Assembly: GCA_035079385.1 (NCBI GenBank)
Contig: JAVHKY010000034.1
Span: 2,666,001-2,730,000 of the forward strand
DNA from: Aspidiotus rigidus
Lineage: Eukaryota; Arthropoda; Insecta; Hemiptera; Diaspididae
Length of the DNA stretch: 64,000 nt
Direction: 5' to 3'
Positions 23,612 to 34,528 of the stretch are shown here, one piece after another. The translations under genes and the position numbers were made by a program. The first letter of the stretch is position 1; the number at the start of each line of letters is the position of its first letter. The notes below the pieces were generated by a model. It searched no databases. It saw nothing but the letters and a program-made list of their open reading frames with translations, and had not been told where the DNA came from.

Positions 23612-23650
23612 TTGAAGATGAGGTAGGAGCTTCGAAACGTCGGCGCTTAG
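23612..23650 (+). ncRNA. hammerhead-like motif in peptide gene 2 intron
   Basis: Core TTGAAGAT (23612-23619), stem II GAGG/CTTC, GAAA (23634-23637), two-base-pair palindromic stem III ACGT (23637-23640) and C (23641). The stem I pairing I can draw is poor, so activity is doubtful. Decayed relatives sit at equivalent places in the introns of genes 3 (about 35393) and 4 (59890-59919). Confidence 0.35.
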
Positions 23651-23844
23651 TTTTTTTATTCAGTTTTATTTTTAGATTTTCAATTAATTTTAATGTTGCG
23701 CCAATTTTTATGTCCTTGTGAAAAGAATTTTGCTTTTTGAGTTATAAATGAATGAGCGGGACTTGGGAAAATTTTGACTTTTTCGAGACCTAGTTTGAGA
23801 CTGGGAGAATGTTGAAATAAGAAAAATCTAGTATTTTCCCACCC

Positions 23845-24671
23845 TATTTTTTATTTTATTTTTTTTTCACGAACCATTTAAAACTACTGCACGGGTGATT
23901 AGCTCGGCAAGAAATATTAGGAAATAGATTTATAGTAGTAGTAGGTGGATCGGAGGAAGTTGAAGTGTTGGTGATGGTTTCTGAATTCTTGGAAAGAGCA
24001 TAACGGGCTTGAGAGGAGACAGAAAATGAATGTTTTATAACGAGAGAGGGGCAGATGAAAAAATGTGGAACTGATAAATTTTCAGTTTGACAGTATTGGC
24101 ATGAGGAGGGAGCAGAGAGGCCAAGGAGTAGGAAGGAGTGGCCGATTCGTACTCGAAAAACGACTTCGAGACGTGAAGAATGAATTGAAGAAGACCAGGG
24201 GATTGTTTTTTTTGAATTGAACGAAATTTGTTGCATGGTTGAGAAAATCAAAGGTATGATTTGGGAATGGTAGAAAGATTTTGAATCGTATGCCGAAGAG
24301 AGGGAGCGATCAGTGATTGAGGGTGGGAGCAAAGCTTGCTTGGCAGCAAAATCCACTGCGTCGTGTTTCGGTAGACCGATATTACCAAGGCCCAGAGAAA
24401 AGCAATTGAAGACAGAGAAGATGTTAAGGTATGCAGGAGGATGAGAATTCGCTGAACGATAGGATTGGTAGAGTAAGGGATTTTGCATGGCTCGGAGAGG
24501 GAGGAGTGGGGAGAGAGGAAGAATTGGCAGGGTTGAGAGAGAAGAGTGAAGTGAGTAAGGAAGGAATAGATGACAGATAGTTCCGCCGAATATGGAGGTC
24601 GAGTTTCTCATACAAAAAAGTAAGACTTCACCATTGATGGAGAAGGCGAAGCCAGTGAATTTTATTCGCAC
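23845..24671 (-). pseudogene. LINE fragment: RNase H end and C-terminal cysteine region
   Basis: Minus-strand translation contains GNIGLPKHDAVDFAAKQA (final RNase H motif), then RVRIGHSFLLLGL and CQYCQTENLSVPHFFICPSL, the zinc-binding C-terminal segment found in RNase H-bearing LINE ORF2 proteins. An A-rich tail (T-rich on the + strand) ends it near 23845. It lies in the intron of peptide gene 2 in opposite orientation. The reverse transcriptase part is missing. Confidence 0.65.
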
Positions 24672-24802
24672 TCTTCATAATATTTTTTGTATTTCAAGGT
24701 GTGGTGGTTCTAATGTGAAAAGTATCCATCTCAACAACTCTTCTCTTCATTAAAATATCACTGATATCAACAATGATAATAAGTACGTTTTCCCTGTTTC
24801 AG

Positions 24803-24931
24803 CTGGCAAACGACGGATGTTACTACGATGGACAAGCTTGCACACTTTATGGAAAAGAGGGAACGTGCAATTGTATTACCACCATTATTGGCGGTAGCAA
24901 GATAAAATCTTGCGACTGTTTCACAGGCTAG
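24803..24931 (+). CDS. six-cysteine secreted peptide gene 2, exon 2
   Basis: Forty-two codons after a ccctgtttcag acceptor, LANDGCYYDGQACTLYGKEG then TCNCITTIIGG, SKIKS, CDCFTG and TAG. The six cysteines keep the C-x6-C-x8-C-x-C-x12-C-x-C spacing. With exon 1 the product is 61 aa. This exon differs from that of gene 3 at only five of 129 positions (one amino acid), while their first exons differ at 11 of 57, which suggests recent exchange or gene conversion of the second exon. Function unknown; secretion is likely. Confidence 0.85.
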   Translation: MANDGCYYDGQACTLYGKEGTCNCITTIIGGSKIKSCDCFTG

Positions 24932-25016
24932 GTCTAATCAACCGAAATTGATTACGATAAATTTTGTTTCTACTAGATAACAATACCTACCTTTATGTAT
25001 GTAAAAACTTCACGAA

Positions 25017-25022
25017 AATAAA
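25017..25022 (+). terminator. AATAAA polyadenylation signal, peptide gene 2
   Basis: In cttcacgaaAATAAAccagcc, 86 nt after the stop codon. Confidence 0.7.
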
Positions 25023-25369
25023 CCAGCCTTTTTGCGATTTTCTCGGAGTCAAACGAGGGTCTGTAGAGAACCTGTTTGAAGTGGCACGTGTTCTATAGAA
25101 AAGGTGGGAACTTACCGCAGCCACGACCTAGCGATTCTCGCTCATCGTCGGATGCGTTATCGTTTCCTTCCGTATATCGATTATTATCGGATAAAAGAGA
25201 AACAACTGGGTTTTATCTTCGTCATTTATTTAGCTTCAATATTTGCACCCTTTTTTTCAGTACCTATATAAAATCGAGACTGCAAACTTTGTATGCGAGT
25301 GCTCGTCCTATTTTATTGTAGGTATCTTTCTCACTATTCGTGACACGTGTGATCTGAAAAATGTTGACC

Positions 25370-25960
25370 TCCAAGCTATATACGGTGGGAAGGGGACTTA
25401 GGAGAATCTTGACCTCTGAGCTATATGATACGAACTCTAAGCTATATATGATAGGAGGGGGACTTGGAAAATTTCGATCTCCAAGCTATAAGATACGACC
25501 TTAAAGTTGTCGACCAGCGGCCATTTTTTTCGAAACCTCCCCCCCCCCCCGATAAAACAGGTTCCCTGTTAAAATTTTGATCTTTAAGCTATAATTATAT
25601 GATGCGACCTTAAGGTTACCGGCTGGCGGGCATTTTTTCCGAAAACCTCCCTCGATAAGACAGGTTCCCATCAGTTAAAAAGTATATTGTATACGTATAC
25701 TTTATGCATGCGCATCTGTAGAAGATTAAAGGAGCTGTTCTAAATATTGTTTCAAGATGTTTCAATCACATTTTACAATGATTTGATGAATCAAAAGGTG
25801 TATACGTCATTAGGCGCGACGAGAAACCGTGACCGTTTTTCCAAGAGTAATTTCAACAGGGAACCTGTTTAATCGCAGGGTTTCCACCGTCCGCCGTCCG
25901 GCCGGTGGGCAAAGCTCAGAGCTCGAAATTTTTCGAAGTCCCCTTCCTATCATATACAGC
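25370..25960. mobile_element. fragments of AACAGG-type minisatellite elements
   Basis: Degenerate 45-bp units (aagctatatatgataggagg, ggacttggaaaatttcg) lead to AACAGGTTCCCTGTT (25556-25570), a degraded copy near 25659, and AACAGGGAACCTGTT (25855-25869) followed by ccaccgtccgccgtccggcc and a further unit. At least three element ends in both orientations. Confidence 0.55.
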
Positions 25961-26039
25961 TCAGTGGTCCTGAAAGAAACGCCCTTTGAGTAACTAGATA
26001 AGCAATGCTTCATACACCAATTGACTAAGTCCCTTCAGT

Positions 26040-28356
26040 GATTAAACGGATTCGTTCCTCCAAATTACGATTGTCCATAACGACGAGAAGGGAATACTCC
26101 GAAGAGGAGTAAAAACTACAAAGACCGCAGAAAATAAATAAAGCCGAGCGCTTTCGGTTGATAAACCATCATCGGGACTGAAGTGAACGCAACTGACAAG
26201 AACGAGGAAGAAAGCTCGGATCATTAAGGTTAATCAAACGCCATAGACGAGTTCAATCGAGCCATCTCCTGGGATTTACGCGTTTAGCACAGTAATATCA
26301 TCAGTATTGAGATGACGAATTATTTCTATGTGCTCGAGGGCAATCCGTTTAAAGTATGAATTCTCCTTATGGACGAGACTTGCGGATCCCTCACGGAAGC
26401 TATGACCGCTGTTGATCAAGTGATCGGCAAATGCTGATTCTCCCAAACGTTCTTCAGGTGTTCGTCTAATCTCACCTTCATCTGGCGGCCAATTTCACCA
26501 ATATAAAAACCTCTACAATCCCTGCATTCAAATTTATAAACACCACTCCTTTCATCCGCAGGTATACGGTCCTTTAACTTAACGAAAAACCCTTTGACGG
26601 TAGTGGGGTTGTAATAGGCCGGTCTGAAACCGAACGGGCGAAGGGCCCGACCCAATTCGGTAGAGAGTCTCCCTAAAAAAGGGAGACATCGCAATCTCCG
26701 ATCACGAATCATGTCTCGGGGAAGGGAGGTGGTAGAATCAAGGAGGCTTTTCCTCGTAATTTTCCTCCGAACCATTGCCTCAACATCAACATTGACACCA
26801 TTCACTCTGCCAGGTGTTTTTAGTCGCCAAATCTTTTTTGTAAGCGGCCGGACTCAAAGGAAAGCGAGTCAATCTGTGGACTAAACTGATAAAAAATGCT
26901 AACTTATGAACAACAGGACAGAATGACGCTCCGCGGACTAAAACATCGGTCGTAGTATCTATTCTGTATATCCCAAACTCATGGATCTCACCTCTAACTG
27001 AGACTGACAAATCTAAAAAGCTGATTGTAGAGCCATCAACTTCCATAGTAAATTTTATGGAAGGGTATAATGAATTGAGATATCTCAGAAACTCACCAAG
27101 GAGATCTGGATGCCCAGTCCACGTACAGAGAACGTCATCAACGTACCTATGCGAATAGTGAATATGATTGAGTAACACCTGGCTTGAGGAGGAGAGGTAA
27201 AGTTCAAACTGCGACATAAATACTTCGGAGATGAGGGAGCCCAAAGGTGATGAAATAGGGATCCCTATTTCATCAGGGAACTCGAAAAATTTCCCTTCGA
27301 ATTTACAAAAATTCCAGGACCAACAGATATTTAAAAGATTGAAAAATTCTTGGGATTCATTATGAGGAATATTGAAGTTAACCAACAACTGGCCCATACG
27401 CTGCATGGTGGCAGCTTTAAGGATATTTGGGAACAGACCCACGACATCAAACGAGCAAAGGGTCGCGCCCAAAGCCAGTTTTACTTCCTTGAAAGCATCA
27501 GCCAAAAACACCGAATTTAAAACGAAATGGGGAGACTCATATTCAATACGGTTTTTGAACCAACGGTCCAGGAATTTAGCAAGGAGGTAAGGGGGTGAGG
27601 AAACGAAAGAGACCACAGGCCGCATCGGGGTGTTCGTTTTGTGTACTTTAGGCAACCCGTAAAGAAGAGGAAGCGTAGGGTTAGGAACAAAGAGAGCTTT
27701 TTTCATAGCTGGGGTTCTAATAATAACCTCACAATTATTAATGACACTCCTGACTTCTTTGACGTAGCCAGGGAAATTAAAATTCTTGTATTATTTGGTA
27801 CACATTGTTGAAGCACTTCATGAACCTTGGCAATGTATGAAGATTTTTCCATCACCACGACGTCATTACCCTTGTCTGCCTGAGTGACAATCAGATCTCC
27901 CTCCTTAACCTTTTTCTGTAAACCTTTGATCACCACTCCCATGCCGTTAATCATACGAGGGAGGGGGGTATTGCGGACTAATTCAGCACAAACTTTTTGG
28001 GTATTAACCACAGGACCAATTTTCACGGCGTGGTCAGCGACCACATTCGCCAACGTTTCGTCATTCTTGGGGGGAGGTAAACTAAACTTCAACCCATTCT
28101 CCAAGAGGGCGGTTTCCTCACTATTGAACAATACCTGACTTTTTTTTATCAGGGAGGGTTGGAACACTTGAACCGAAACAAAGTCACTGTCTCCTTCATT
28201 GACCATATCGGTCTTTTCCTTCGTTAGGGAGGATATCTTCCTACTTTTCCTCTCCTTCAAAATCCTCTCAAACTTACGACACTTCTGGTTGACGTCACGC
28301 ATAAACCGATCAAAATCAACGGATTTTTTTATGGTTTCTCCTGTGGTCTGATTCAA
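26040..28356 (-). mobile_element. Penelope-like element copy B (5'-truncated, broken)
   Basis: Minus strand. The coding part 28356-26416 covers the pre-RT region, reverse transcriptase (FDVVGLFPNILKA, PISSPLGSLISEVFMSQFE with I-G-S changed to I-S-S, YVDDVLCTW) and a GIY-YIG domain interrupted after DEHLKN by a small deletion. Frame changes occur near 27705, 26790 and 26450. The 3' end does not stop at the long-repeat boundary: after the gagtattccc end block it continues with about 40 nt matching the start of the next unit's gene (atggacaatcgtaatttgg, RNLEERIRLI). The 5' end lies in a 60-bp tandem repeat. The N-terminal about 150 residues are missing. Confidence 0.8.
26141..26181 (-). ncRNA. 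hammerhead-ribozyme-like motif, PLE B
   Basis: Minus strand core CCGATGAT (26175-26168), stem II GGTT-TATC-AACC, GAAA (26155-26152), stem III AGCGCT (26152-26147), C at 26146. The base of stem I pairs AGTC with GGCT (one G-U). U4 is C in this copy, which is expected to weaken catalysis. Confidence 0.55.
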
Positions 28357-28592
28357 ATGTTGACTATTAGTTTATATATGGTCCCTCGGACCACGGGAGA
28401 AACCATGAAAAATTGATGGAATCAACATTTAAATTAGACTCAGGGAGAAACTATAAATAGATTGATGGAATCAACATTCGAGTTGGACCAAGGAACAAAC
28501 CATAAAAAAATTGATGGAAACAAAATGTGAATTAGACTCAGGGAGAAACCAGAAATAAATTGATAGAATCAACAGACCAACAGAGAAACCAT
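28330..28592. repeat. about 60-bp tandem repeat between two divergent PLEs
   Basis: Four to five units built from gggagaaaccataaa, ttgatggaatcaacatt and gaattagactcag. The first unit, adjoining PLE B, is inverted relative to the rest (tatggtttctcctgtggtc). PLE B reads leftward from it and PLE C rightward. Confidence 0.65.
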
Positions 28593-29755
28593 AAGAGTCA
28601 CATCCATTACTGGCACCGATATGTGGACGATATATTATGTGCGTGGACCGGTCCTCAAGAGCTCCTTGGTGAGTTTCTTCAGTATCTGAATAAAATGTAT
28701 CCCTCCATAAAATTCACTACAGAAATTGGAGGTTCTTCCATAAACTTTCTGGATCTCACTATCTCTGATAGAGATGGGGACCATGAATTTGCGATATTCA
28801 GGAAGGATACATCGACCGATACAGTTGTCCACGGATCGTCCTTCTGTCCATTTTCTCATAAGATCGCTGCCTTCAATAGTTATATTCATCGACTGACTAG
28901 CATTCCGCCAAGTCAACCAGCTTTCCAAAAGGAGCTGGTGACCAATAAGCACTTGGCCGCTGTGAATGAGGTCAACTTGGACATTGACCGTATGGTCCGT
29001 AAAAAACTTACGAGGAAGGGCCTTGATTCTACCACTTCCCTCCCCCGCGATCTGAGTGGTAATAATAATAAGAGATTACGTTGGATCAAGCTCCCGTTTT
29101 TGGGTGAGTTTTCATCCAAGCTGACTCGTGTCCTCCGCCCCTTTCGCTTCAGGCCTGCTTTTTATAACCTCACTACTGTGAAGGGTTTGTTTGTTAGGCT
29201 AAAGGACCCCATCCCGCGGGGGGAGAGGAGCGGGGTGTACAAATTGAAGTGCAAGGATTGTAACGGCGTATATACAGGCGAGACGGGTCGCCAGCTTGGA
29301 ATTCGAATAGAGGAGCACCTTAAGGCCTGGAAGAAAGGTGATTTGGGTGATTCGGCCTTTGCGGACCACCTTGTCTCCAGTGGTCATAGTTTCAAGGAAG
29401 GTTCGGCTACCCTTCTCCACAAGGAGAATTCTTACTTCAAGCGCGTTGCGTTGGAAATTATCGAAATAGAGCGTCATCTGAACAGTGACAATGTTACCGT
29501 ACTCAACAGGTATTTTCCCGACGAAGGTTTAGTTGAATTGGTCTACGAGTTTGAGTCACCTCGTGAGGGCTCGCTCGTTCAATCCTGATCTCGTTGGTAT
29601 TCTGTTTTATGAGTCGTAGGCCTAGCTGGGTCAGTGGCGTTCTAACTTTGCCCGATGATGGTTTGTTAACCGAAAGATCTCGCATCTTCTCCTTTATATC
29701 TGCGGTCTTTGTAATTAGTTTCTCGTTTACTCTACTCATTGAGTATTCTGTCATC
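28593..29755 (+). mobile_element. Penelope-like element copy C (5'-truncated)
   Basis: Starts abruptly at the catalytic motif (HIHYWHRYVDDILCAWTG), so fingers and palm A-B are missing. From there the frame is open to the stop at 29586: RT thumb, then GIY-YIG (GVYKLKCKDCNGVYTGETGR, DSAFADHLVSSGHSF) and the terminal residues GSLVQS. A hammerhead-like motif and the end block cattgagtattctgtcat follow, ending near 29755 beside ggttaggttagg. It is more similar to copy E at its C-terminus than to A, B and D. Confidence 0.8.
29646..29687 (+). ncRNA. hammerhead-ribozyme-like motif, PLE C
   Basis: Core CCGATGAT (29652-29659), stem II GGTT/AACC, GAAA (29672-29675), stem III AGATCT (29675-29680), C17 29681. 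Stem III differs from the AGCGCT of the other copies yet stays a perfect palindrome, a compensated change. The first three stem I pairs (TGC/GCA) form. Confidence 0.6.
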
Positions 29756-30259
29756 CTATGGTTAGGTTAGGTTTTATCCTCCTATCAAGAGACAATTTTG
29801 TCGAGAAATTTCCATCATCAAATGAGTTGGGCTGGGGAAAATTCCAAATGCGCAAATATGGAACCTACGACAAGAGGGAGACTTGGAAAAAAATGACGGC
29901 TTCCTTAACGAAGTTGAACGAGGAACGCAGGGAACCTGTTTTATGATTCGAATGAGATTTGGTATTGAAAATTCAAGGAAGCCTAGATTTGGAGAAAGGT
30001 AGTAAAAAGAAGGCCTAGACCAACTCCAAATTTTTCTAAGTCCCCCTCCTATCATATATAGCTCGAGAGTCGAAATTTTTCCAAGTCCCCCTCCTATCAT
30101 ATATGGCTCGAGAGTCAAAATTTTTTCAAGTCCCCCTTCTATCATATATAGCTCGAAAGTCGAAATTTTTCTAAGTCCTTCTCCTATCACATATGGCTCG
30201 AGAGTCGAAATTTTTCTAACTCTTCCTCCTATCATATATAGCTCGAGAGTCGAAATTTT

Positions 30260-30927
30260 AACAGGGAACCTGTTTTATGGGGGGCTATTTGAGAAATCTG
30301 CCGTGCGCCGTCCGCCGTCCAGCGAAAAACTTAGGAAAATTTCGACCCTCGAGCTATATATGATAGAAGGGGGACTTAGAAAAATTTCGACTCTCGAGCC
30401 ATATATGATAGGAGGGGGACTTGGAAGAATTTCGACTCTCGAGCCATATATGATAGGAGGAAGAGTTAGAAAAATTTCGACTCTCGAGCCATATATGATA
30501 GGAGAAGGACTTAGAAAAATTTCGACTTTCGAGCTATATATGATAGAAGGGGGACTTAGAAAAATTTCGACTCTCGAGCCATATATGATAGGAGAAGGAC
30601 TTAGAAAAATTTCGACTTTCGAGCTATATATGATAGAAGGGGGACTTAGAAAAATTTCGACTCTCGAGCTATATATGATAGGAGGGGGACTTAGAAAAAT
30701 TTCGACTCTCGAGCCATATATGATAGGAGGGGGACTTGGAAAAAATTTCGACTCTCGAGCCATATATGATAGGACGGGGACTTAGAAAAATTTGGAGTTG
30801 GTCTAGGCCTTCTTTTTACTACCTTTCTCCAAATCTAGGCTTCCTTGAATTTTCAATACCAAATCTCATTCGAATCATAAAACAGGTTCCCTGCGTTCCT
30901 CGTTTAACTTCGTTAAGGAAGCCGTAA
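30260..30927 (+). mobile_element. 45-bp-minisatellite element, nested copy 1
   Basis: Head AACAGGGAACCTGTT (30260-30274), gccgtgcgccgtccgccgtc, about ten 45-bp units (30335-30795), ggagttggtctaggcc block, AACAGGTTCCCTGCG (30881-30895), tail with TTAAC/GTTAA hairpin, end gccgtaa. It lies between cgaaatttt and tttttctaag of a host minisatellite unit. Confidence 0.7.
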
Positions 30928-31488
30928 TTTTTCTAAGTCCCTCTCCTATCATATATGGCTCGAGAGTCGAAATTTTTCTAAGTCCCCCTTCTATCATATA
31001 TAGCTCGAAAGTCGAAATTCTTCTAAGTCCTTCTCCTATCATATATGGCTCGAGAGTTAAGTCCCCCTCCTATCATATATAGCTCGAGAGTCGAAATTTT
31101 TCTAAGTCTTCCTCCTATCATATATGGCTCGAGAGTCGAAATTTTTCTAAGTCCCCCTTCTATCATATATAGCTCGAAAGTCGAAATTCTTCTAAGTCCT
31201 TCTCCTATCATATATGGCTCGAGAGCTAAGTCCCCCTCCTATCATATATAGCTCGAGAGTCGAAATTTTTCCAAGTCTTCCTCCTATCATATATGGCTCG
31301 TGAGTCGAAATTTTTGTAAGTCCCTATCATATATGGCTCGAGAGTCGAAATTTTTCTAAGTCTTCCTCCTATCATATATGGCTCGAGAGTCGAAATTTTT
31401 CTAAGTCCCCCTTCTATCATATATAGCTCGAAAGTCGAAATTTTTCTAAGTCCTTCTCCTATCATATATGGCTCGAGGTCGAAATTTT

Positions 31489-32161
31489 AACAGGGAACCT
31501 GTTTTATGGGGGGCTATTTGAGAAATCTGCCGTGCGCCGTCCGCCGTCCGCCGTCCAGCGAAAAACTTGGAAAAATTTCGACCCTCGAGCCATATATGAT
31601 AGGAGAAGGACTTAGAAAAATTTCGACTTTCGAGCTATATATGATAGAAGGGGGACTTAGAAAAATTTCGACTCTCGAGCTATATATGATAGGAGGGGGA
31701 CTTAAAAGAATTTCGACTCTCGAGCCATATATGATAGAAGGGGGACTTGGAAAAATTTCGACTCTCGAGCCATATATGATAGGAGGGGGACTTAGAAGAA
31801 TTTCGACTTTCGAGCTATATATGATAGAAGGGGGACTTAGAAAAATTTACTCTCGAGCTATATATGATAGGAGGGGGACTTAGAAGAATTTCGACTCTCG
31901 GGCCATATATGATAGAAGGGGGACTTGGAAAAATTTCGACTCTCGAGCCATATATGATAGGAGGGGGATTTGGAAAAAATTTCGACTCTGGAGCCATATA
32001 TGATAGGAGGGGGACTTAGAAAAATTTGGAGTTGGTCTAGGCCTTCTTTTTACTACCTTTCTCCAAATCTAGGCTTCCTTGAATTTTCAATACCAAATCT
32101 CATTCGAATCATAAAACAGGTTCCCTGCGTTCCTCGTTTAACTTCGTTAAGGAAGCCGTCA
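31489..32161 (+). mobile_element. 45-bp-minisatellite element, nested copy 2
   Basis: Same parts as nested copy 1: head palindrome 31489-31503, about ten units, subterminal palindrome 32115-32129, tail ending gccgtca before TTTTT. Inserted after cgaaatttt of a host unit. Confidence 0.7.
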
Positions 32162-32166
32162 TTTTT

Positions 32167-32867
32167 AACAGGGAACCTGTTTTATGGGGGGCTATTTGAG
32201 AAATCTGCCGTCCGCCGTCCGCCGTGCGCCGTCCAGCGAAAAACTTAGAAAAATTTCGACCCTCGAGCCATATATGATAGGAGAGGGACTTAGAAAAATT
32301 TCGACTCTCGAGCTATATATGATAGGAGGGGGACTTAGAAAAAATTTCGACTCTCGAGCTATAGATGATAGGAGGGGAACTTAGAAAAATTTCGACTCTC
32401 GAGCTATATATGATAGAAGGGGGACTTAGAAAAATTTCGACTCTCGAGCCATATATGATAGGAGGGGGACTTAGAAAAATTTCGACTCTCGAGCCATATA
32501 TGATAGAAGGGGGACTTAGAAAAATTTCGACTCTCGAGCCATATATGATAGGAGGGGGACTTAGAAAAATTTCGACTCTCGAGCTATATATGATAGGAGG
32601 GGGACTTAGAAAAATTTCGACTCTCGAGCCATATATGATAGGAGGAAGACTTAGAAAAATTTCGACTCTCGAGCCATATATGATAGAAGGGGGACTTGGA
32701 AAAATTTCGACTCTCGAGCCATATATGATAGGAGAGGGACTTAGAAAAATTTCGACTGTCGAGCTATATATGATCTAGGCTTCCTTGAATTTTCAATACC
32801 AAATCTCATTCGAATCATAAAACAGGTTCCCTGCGTTCCTCGTTTAACTTCGTTAAGGAAGCCGTCA
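32167..32867 (+). mobile_element. 45-bp-minisatellite element, nested copy 3, abutting copy 2
   Basis: Head palindrome 32167-32181 begins right after the TTTTT that ends copy 2. About twelve units follow; part of the block before the tail (ggagttggtctaggcc) is missing. Subterminal palindrome 32821-32835, end gccgtca at 32867. Confidence 0.7.
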
Positions 32868-32955
32868 TTTTTTCCAAGTTTTTCGCTGGACGGCGGACGG
32901 CGGACGGCGCACGGCAGATTTCTCAAATAGCCCCCCATAAAACAGGTTCCCTGTT

Positions 32956-33560
32956 AAAATTTCGAGTCTCTAGTTATATATGACAAGAAGGGACTCAGAA
33001 GGATTACGATATTTCGGGACACCAGTTTTAAGTTCAAACCAATTCGACCAATAGAACACGTTCGACGATTTCCTCATTCAACTTTGTTAAGGAAGCCACC
33101 CCTCTTCCAAATCCCTATCAGTGAAATCAAGTATATTGTATGTAATCTAACCTAACCATTCTCCATGAAACGTTCCCCGTGCGTCACGATTCTGTTACTG
33201 TATCGCAATCAATTGGGGGTTATGATGTCGTTCCCAAATACTATCATATGCTGTTCTTCCAGCAAATTATAATTTCAAGGACAAGCACTTTGATCTACTT
33301 TCGAAAATTCAGACGTGAAAAATGGAAAATATTGATAAGACATTGCCACACCAAACTTCCTAATTCGTAGTCTGTACCTGGGGTTTATGAGCAATACTCA
33401 GTTTGTACTTGAAAATATTATAAAGTAAGCACAGAACAATCTAATATTATCGTGCACACGCCACTGTATCATCATTCGAAAATATAAAGTGAACACGAAA
33501 TAATCTGTAACGTGCACACGGCACTGTATCATCAAGTCTTGCCATCTTGAAAAAAGGTAT
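32956..33560. other. decayed minisatellite-element remnants and upstream region of peptide gene 3
   Basis: Holds a degraded element tail (cattcaactttgttaagg), then the region upstream of gene 3 whose parts (actatcatatgctgttcttc, agcaaattataatttcaag) are repeated upstream of gene 4 at about 58375-58450. Two short direct repeats containing cgtgcacac and ggcactgtatcatc lie at 33450-33535. Confidence 0.4.
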
Positions 33561-33636
33561 GTTTTCGCAGATGCTCTCTGTTGTTTCAGCATATTACCGT
33601 TAACGAAGAAATGACGTTCGACTTCAATAATTTTCC

Positions 33637-33644
33637 TATATAAG
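33637..33644 (+). promoter_or_regulatory. TATA box, peptide gene 3
   Basis: TATATAAG in ttcaataattttcc context, followed by agcttgtttggctcattc. ATG is 138 bp downstream. Confidence 0.65.
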
Positions 33645-33781
33645 AGCTTGTTTGGCTCATTCAGGGCTCATTCAGGTGAATATTGAGTATATCGTCCTTA
33701 GTGTTACAAATGAAATATACCGACTCCGAAATCAAAACGAATAATCTTTGAGTGATACAAGTACGCAAAATACTGTATACC

Positions 33782-33838
33782 ATGAATTACGCGTTCATCA
33801 TTACTTTCTTTTTAGTCGGGCTGATGTCATTATTGGTG
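33782..33838 (+). CDS. six-cysteine peptide gene 3, exon 1 (signal peptide)
   Basis: Nineteen codons, MNYAFIITFFLVGLMSLLV, donor GTAAGT at 33839, phase 0. It joins 41779-41907 across a 7.9-kb intron. A LINE tail (poly-T on this strand) was inserted six bases into the intron, immediately after the donor, so the donor context has been renewed by the insertion. Confidence 0.78.
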
Positions 33839-33841
33839 GTA

Positions 33842-33844
<3 letters not shown>

Positions 33845-33879
<35 letters not shown>

Positions 33880-33935
33880 CTTTTCTTTATTTAACAAGCA
33901 TTGAAGCAACACTAATGGGCTATTTGCTTGATGTA
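33845..33935 (-). mobile_element. LINE 3' tail (minus strand) next to the gene 3 donor
   Basis: Poly-T of about 34 followed by aacaagcattgaagc and gggctatttgcttg. Read in minus, CAAGCA (33930-33925) and TGCTTG (33900-33895) form the tail hairpin; other copies have CGAGCA/TGCTCG, a compensated change. Confidence 0.6.
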
Positions 33936-34417
33936 TAACATTATCAGTTAATTAGACAACTTATGTGAATATGGTAAGATGAACGAAAAATGAAAAAGGG
34001 AAAAGTAAATCTTATTTTAGATGTAGGTATATCATAAATACCTATACCTATTATAGCCATGAAAAGGAAAAAAGAAAGAATGTTTTAATAATAAATTGTA
34101 ATGAAAAGTATAGGTGTTACAGGTTTTGTTCAGTTTGTCAAATGAGGAGGAAAATTTCGGAGTCAGTTAAGTATTGTATCAGTTGGTGAGTGAGTGAGGT
34201 ATTATTCGTAATTTTATCTTTTTTTTTGTGATTTTTTTTTCCTAATTTTGTAAAAATTTGTACCTAGTAGGTTACTAATCACTATTATATAAAAATCGTT
34301 TTTTTTTTTTTTTTTTTTTTTTTGGCGTGGAACACTTCTTATAGATTAGAAAACAGGTTTCTTTAAAGAAAAACGAAAAAAAAGGTTGACCAAGAGTGCA
34401 TCCGTATACCTGGTGAA

Positions 34418-34528
34418 ATTTCTTTGTGAGATGTTTGTAAAAGGTGAGGGAAGTAGACTCGACGAGCAAGTTCACCAACTAAAATCAATCAGCGCGTTCT
34501 TTTAGTTTCTTTTAGAAACCTGACTTGT
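34418..34528 (+). repeat. dispersed 110-bp repeat, copy 1
   Basis: Shares gtgaaatttctt, gtaaaaggtgagggaagtag and aatcaatcagcgcgttc with 36051-36160, nearly identical over about 110 bp. Preceded 110 bp upstream by a poly-T run. Possibly a short retroposon. Confidence 0.5.

Larger units (their letters stand above)
29894..32955 (-). mobile_element. outer 45-bp-minisatellite element, hosting three inserted copies
   Basis: Minus orientation: 5' palindrome AACAGGTTCCCTGTT at 32941-32955, GC-rich cggacggcgg block, 45-bp units (30928-31488 and 29998-30259), the ggcctagaccaactcc block, the GCAGGGAACCTGTT motif (29927-29940), a hairpin-forming tail (cttccttaacgaagttgaac) and end at 29894. Three related elements in + orientation are inserted into it at oligo-T stretches: 30260-30927, 31489-32161 and 32167-32867. 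The outer element is itself flanked by degraded 45-bp units (gggagacttgg on the left, atttcgagtctctag on the right). Confidence 0.65.

Noticed and set aside
30303..32778. Long open frames on both strands with 15-residue repeats (MIGGGLRKISTLEPY on one strand, PPIIYSSRVEIFLS on the other)
   Set aside because: The 45-bp unit length keeps frames open on both strands, and the arrays lie in both orientations within non-coding elements. No start context, signal or domain supports translation.
30000..32780. CRISPR array
   Set aside because: Units are direct 45-bp repeats without unique spacers, in a eukaryotic context with no cas genes.
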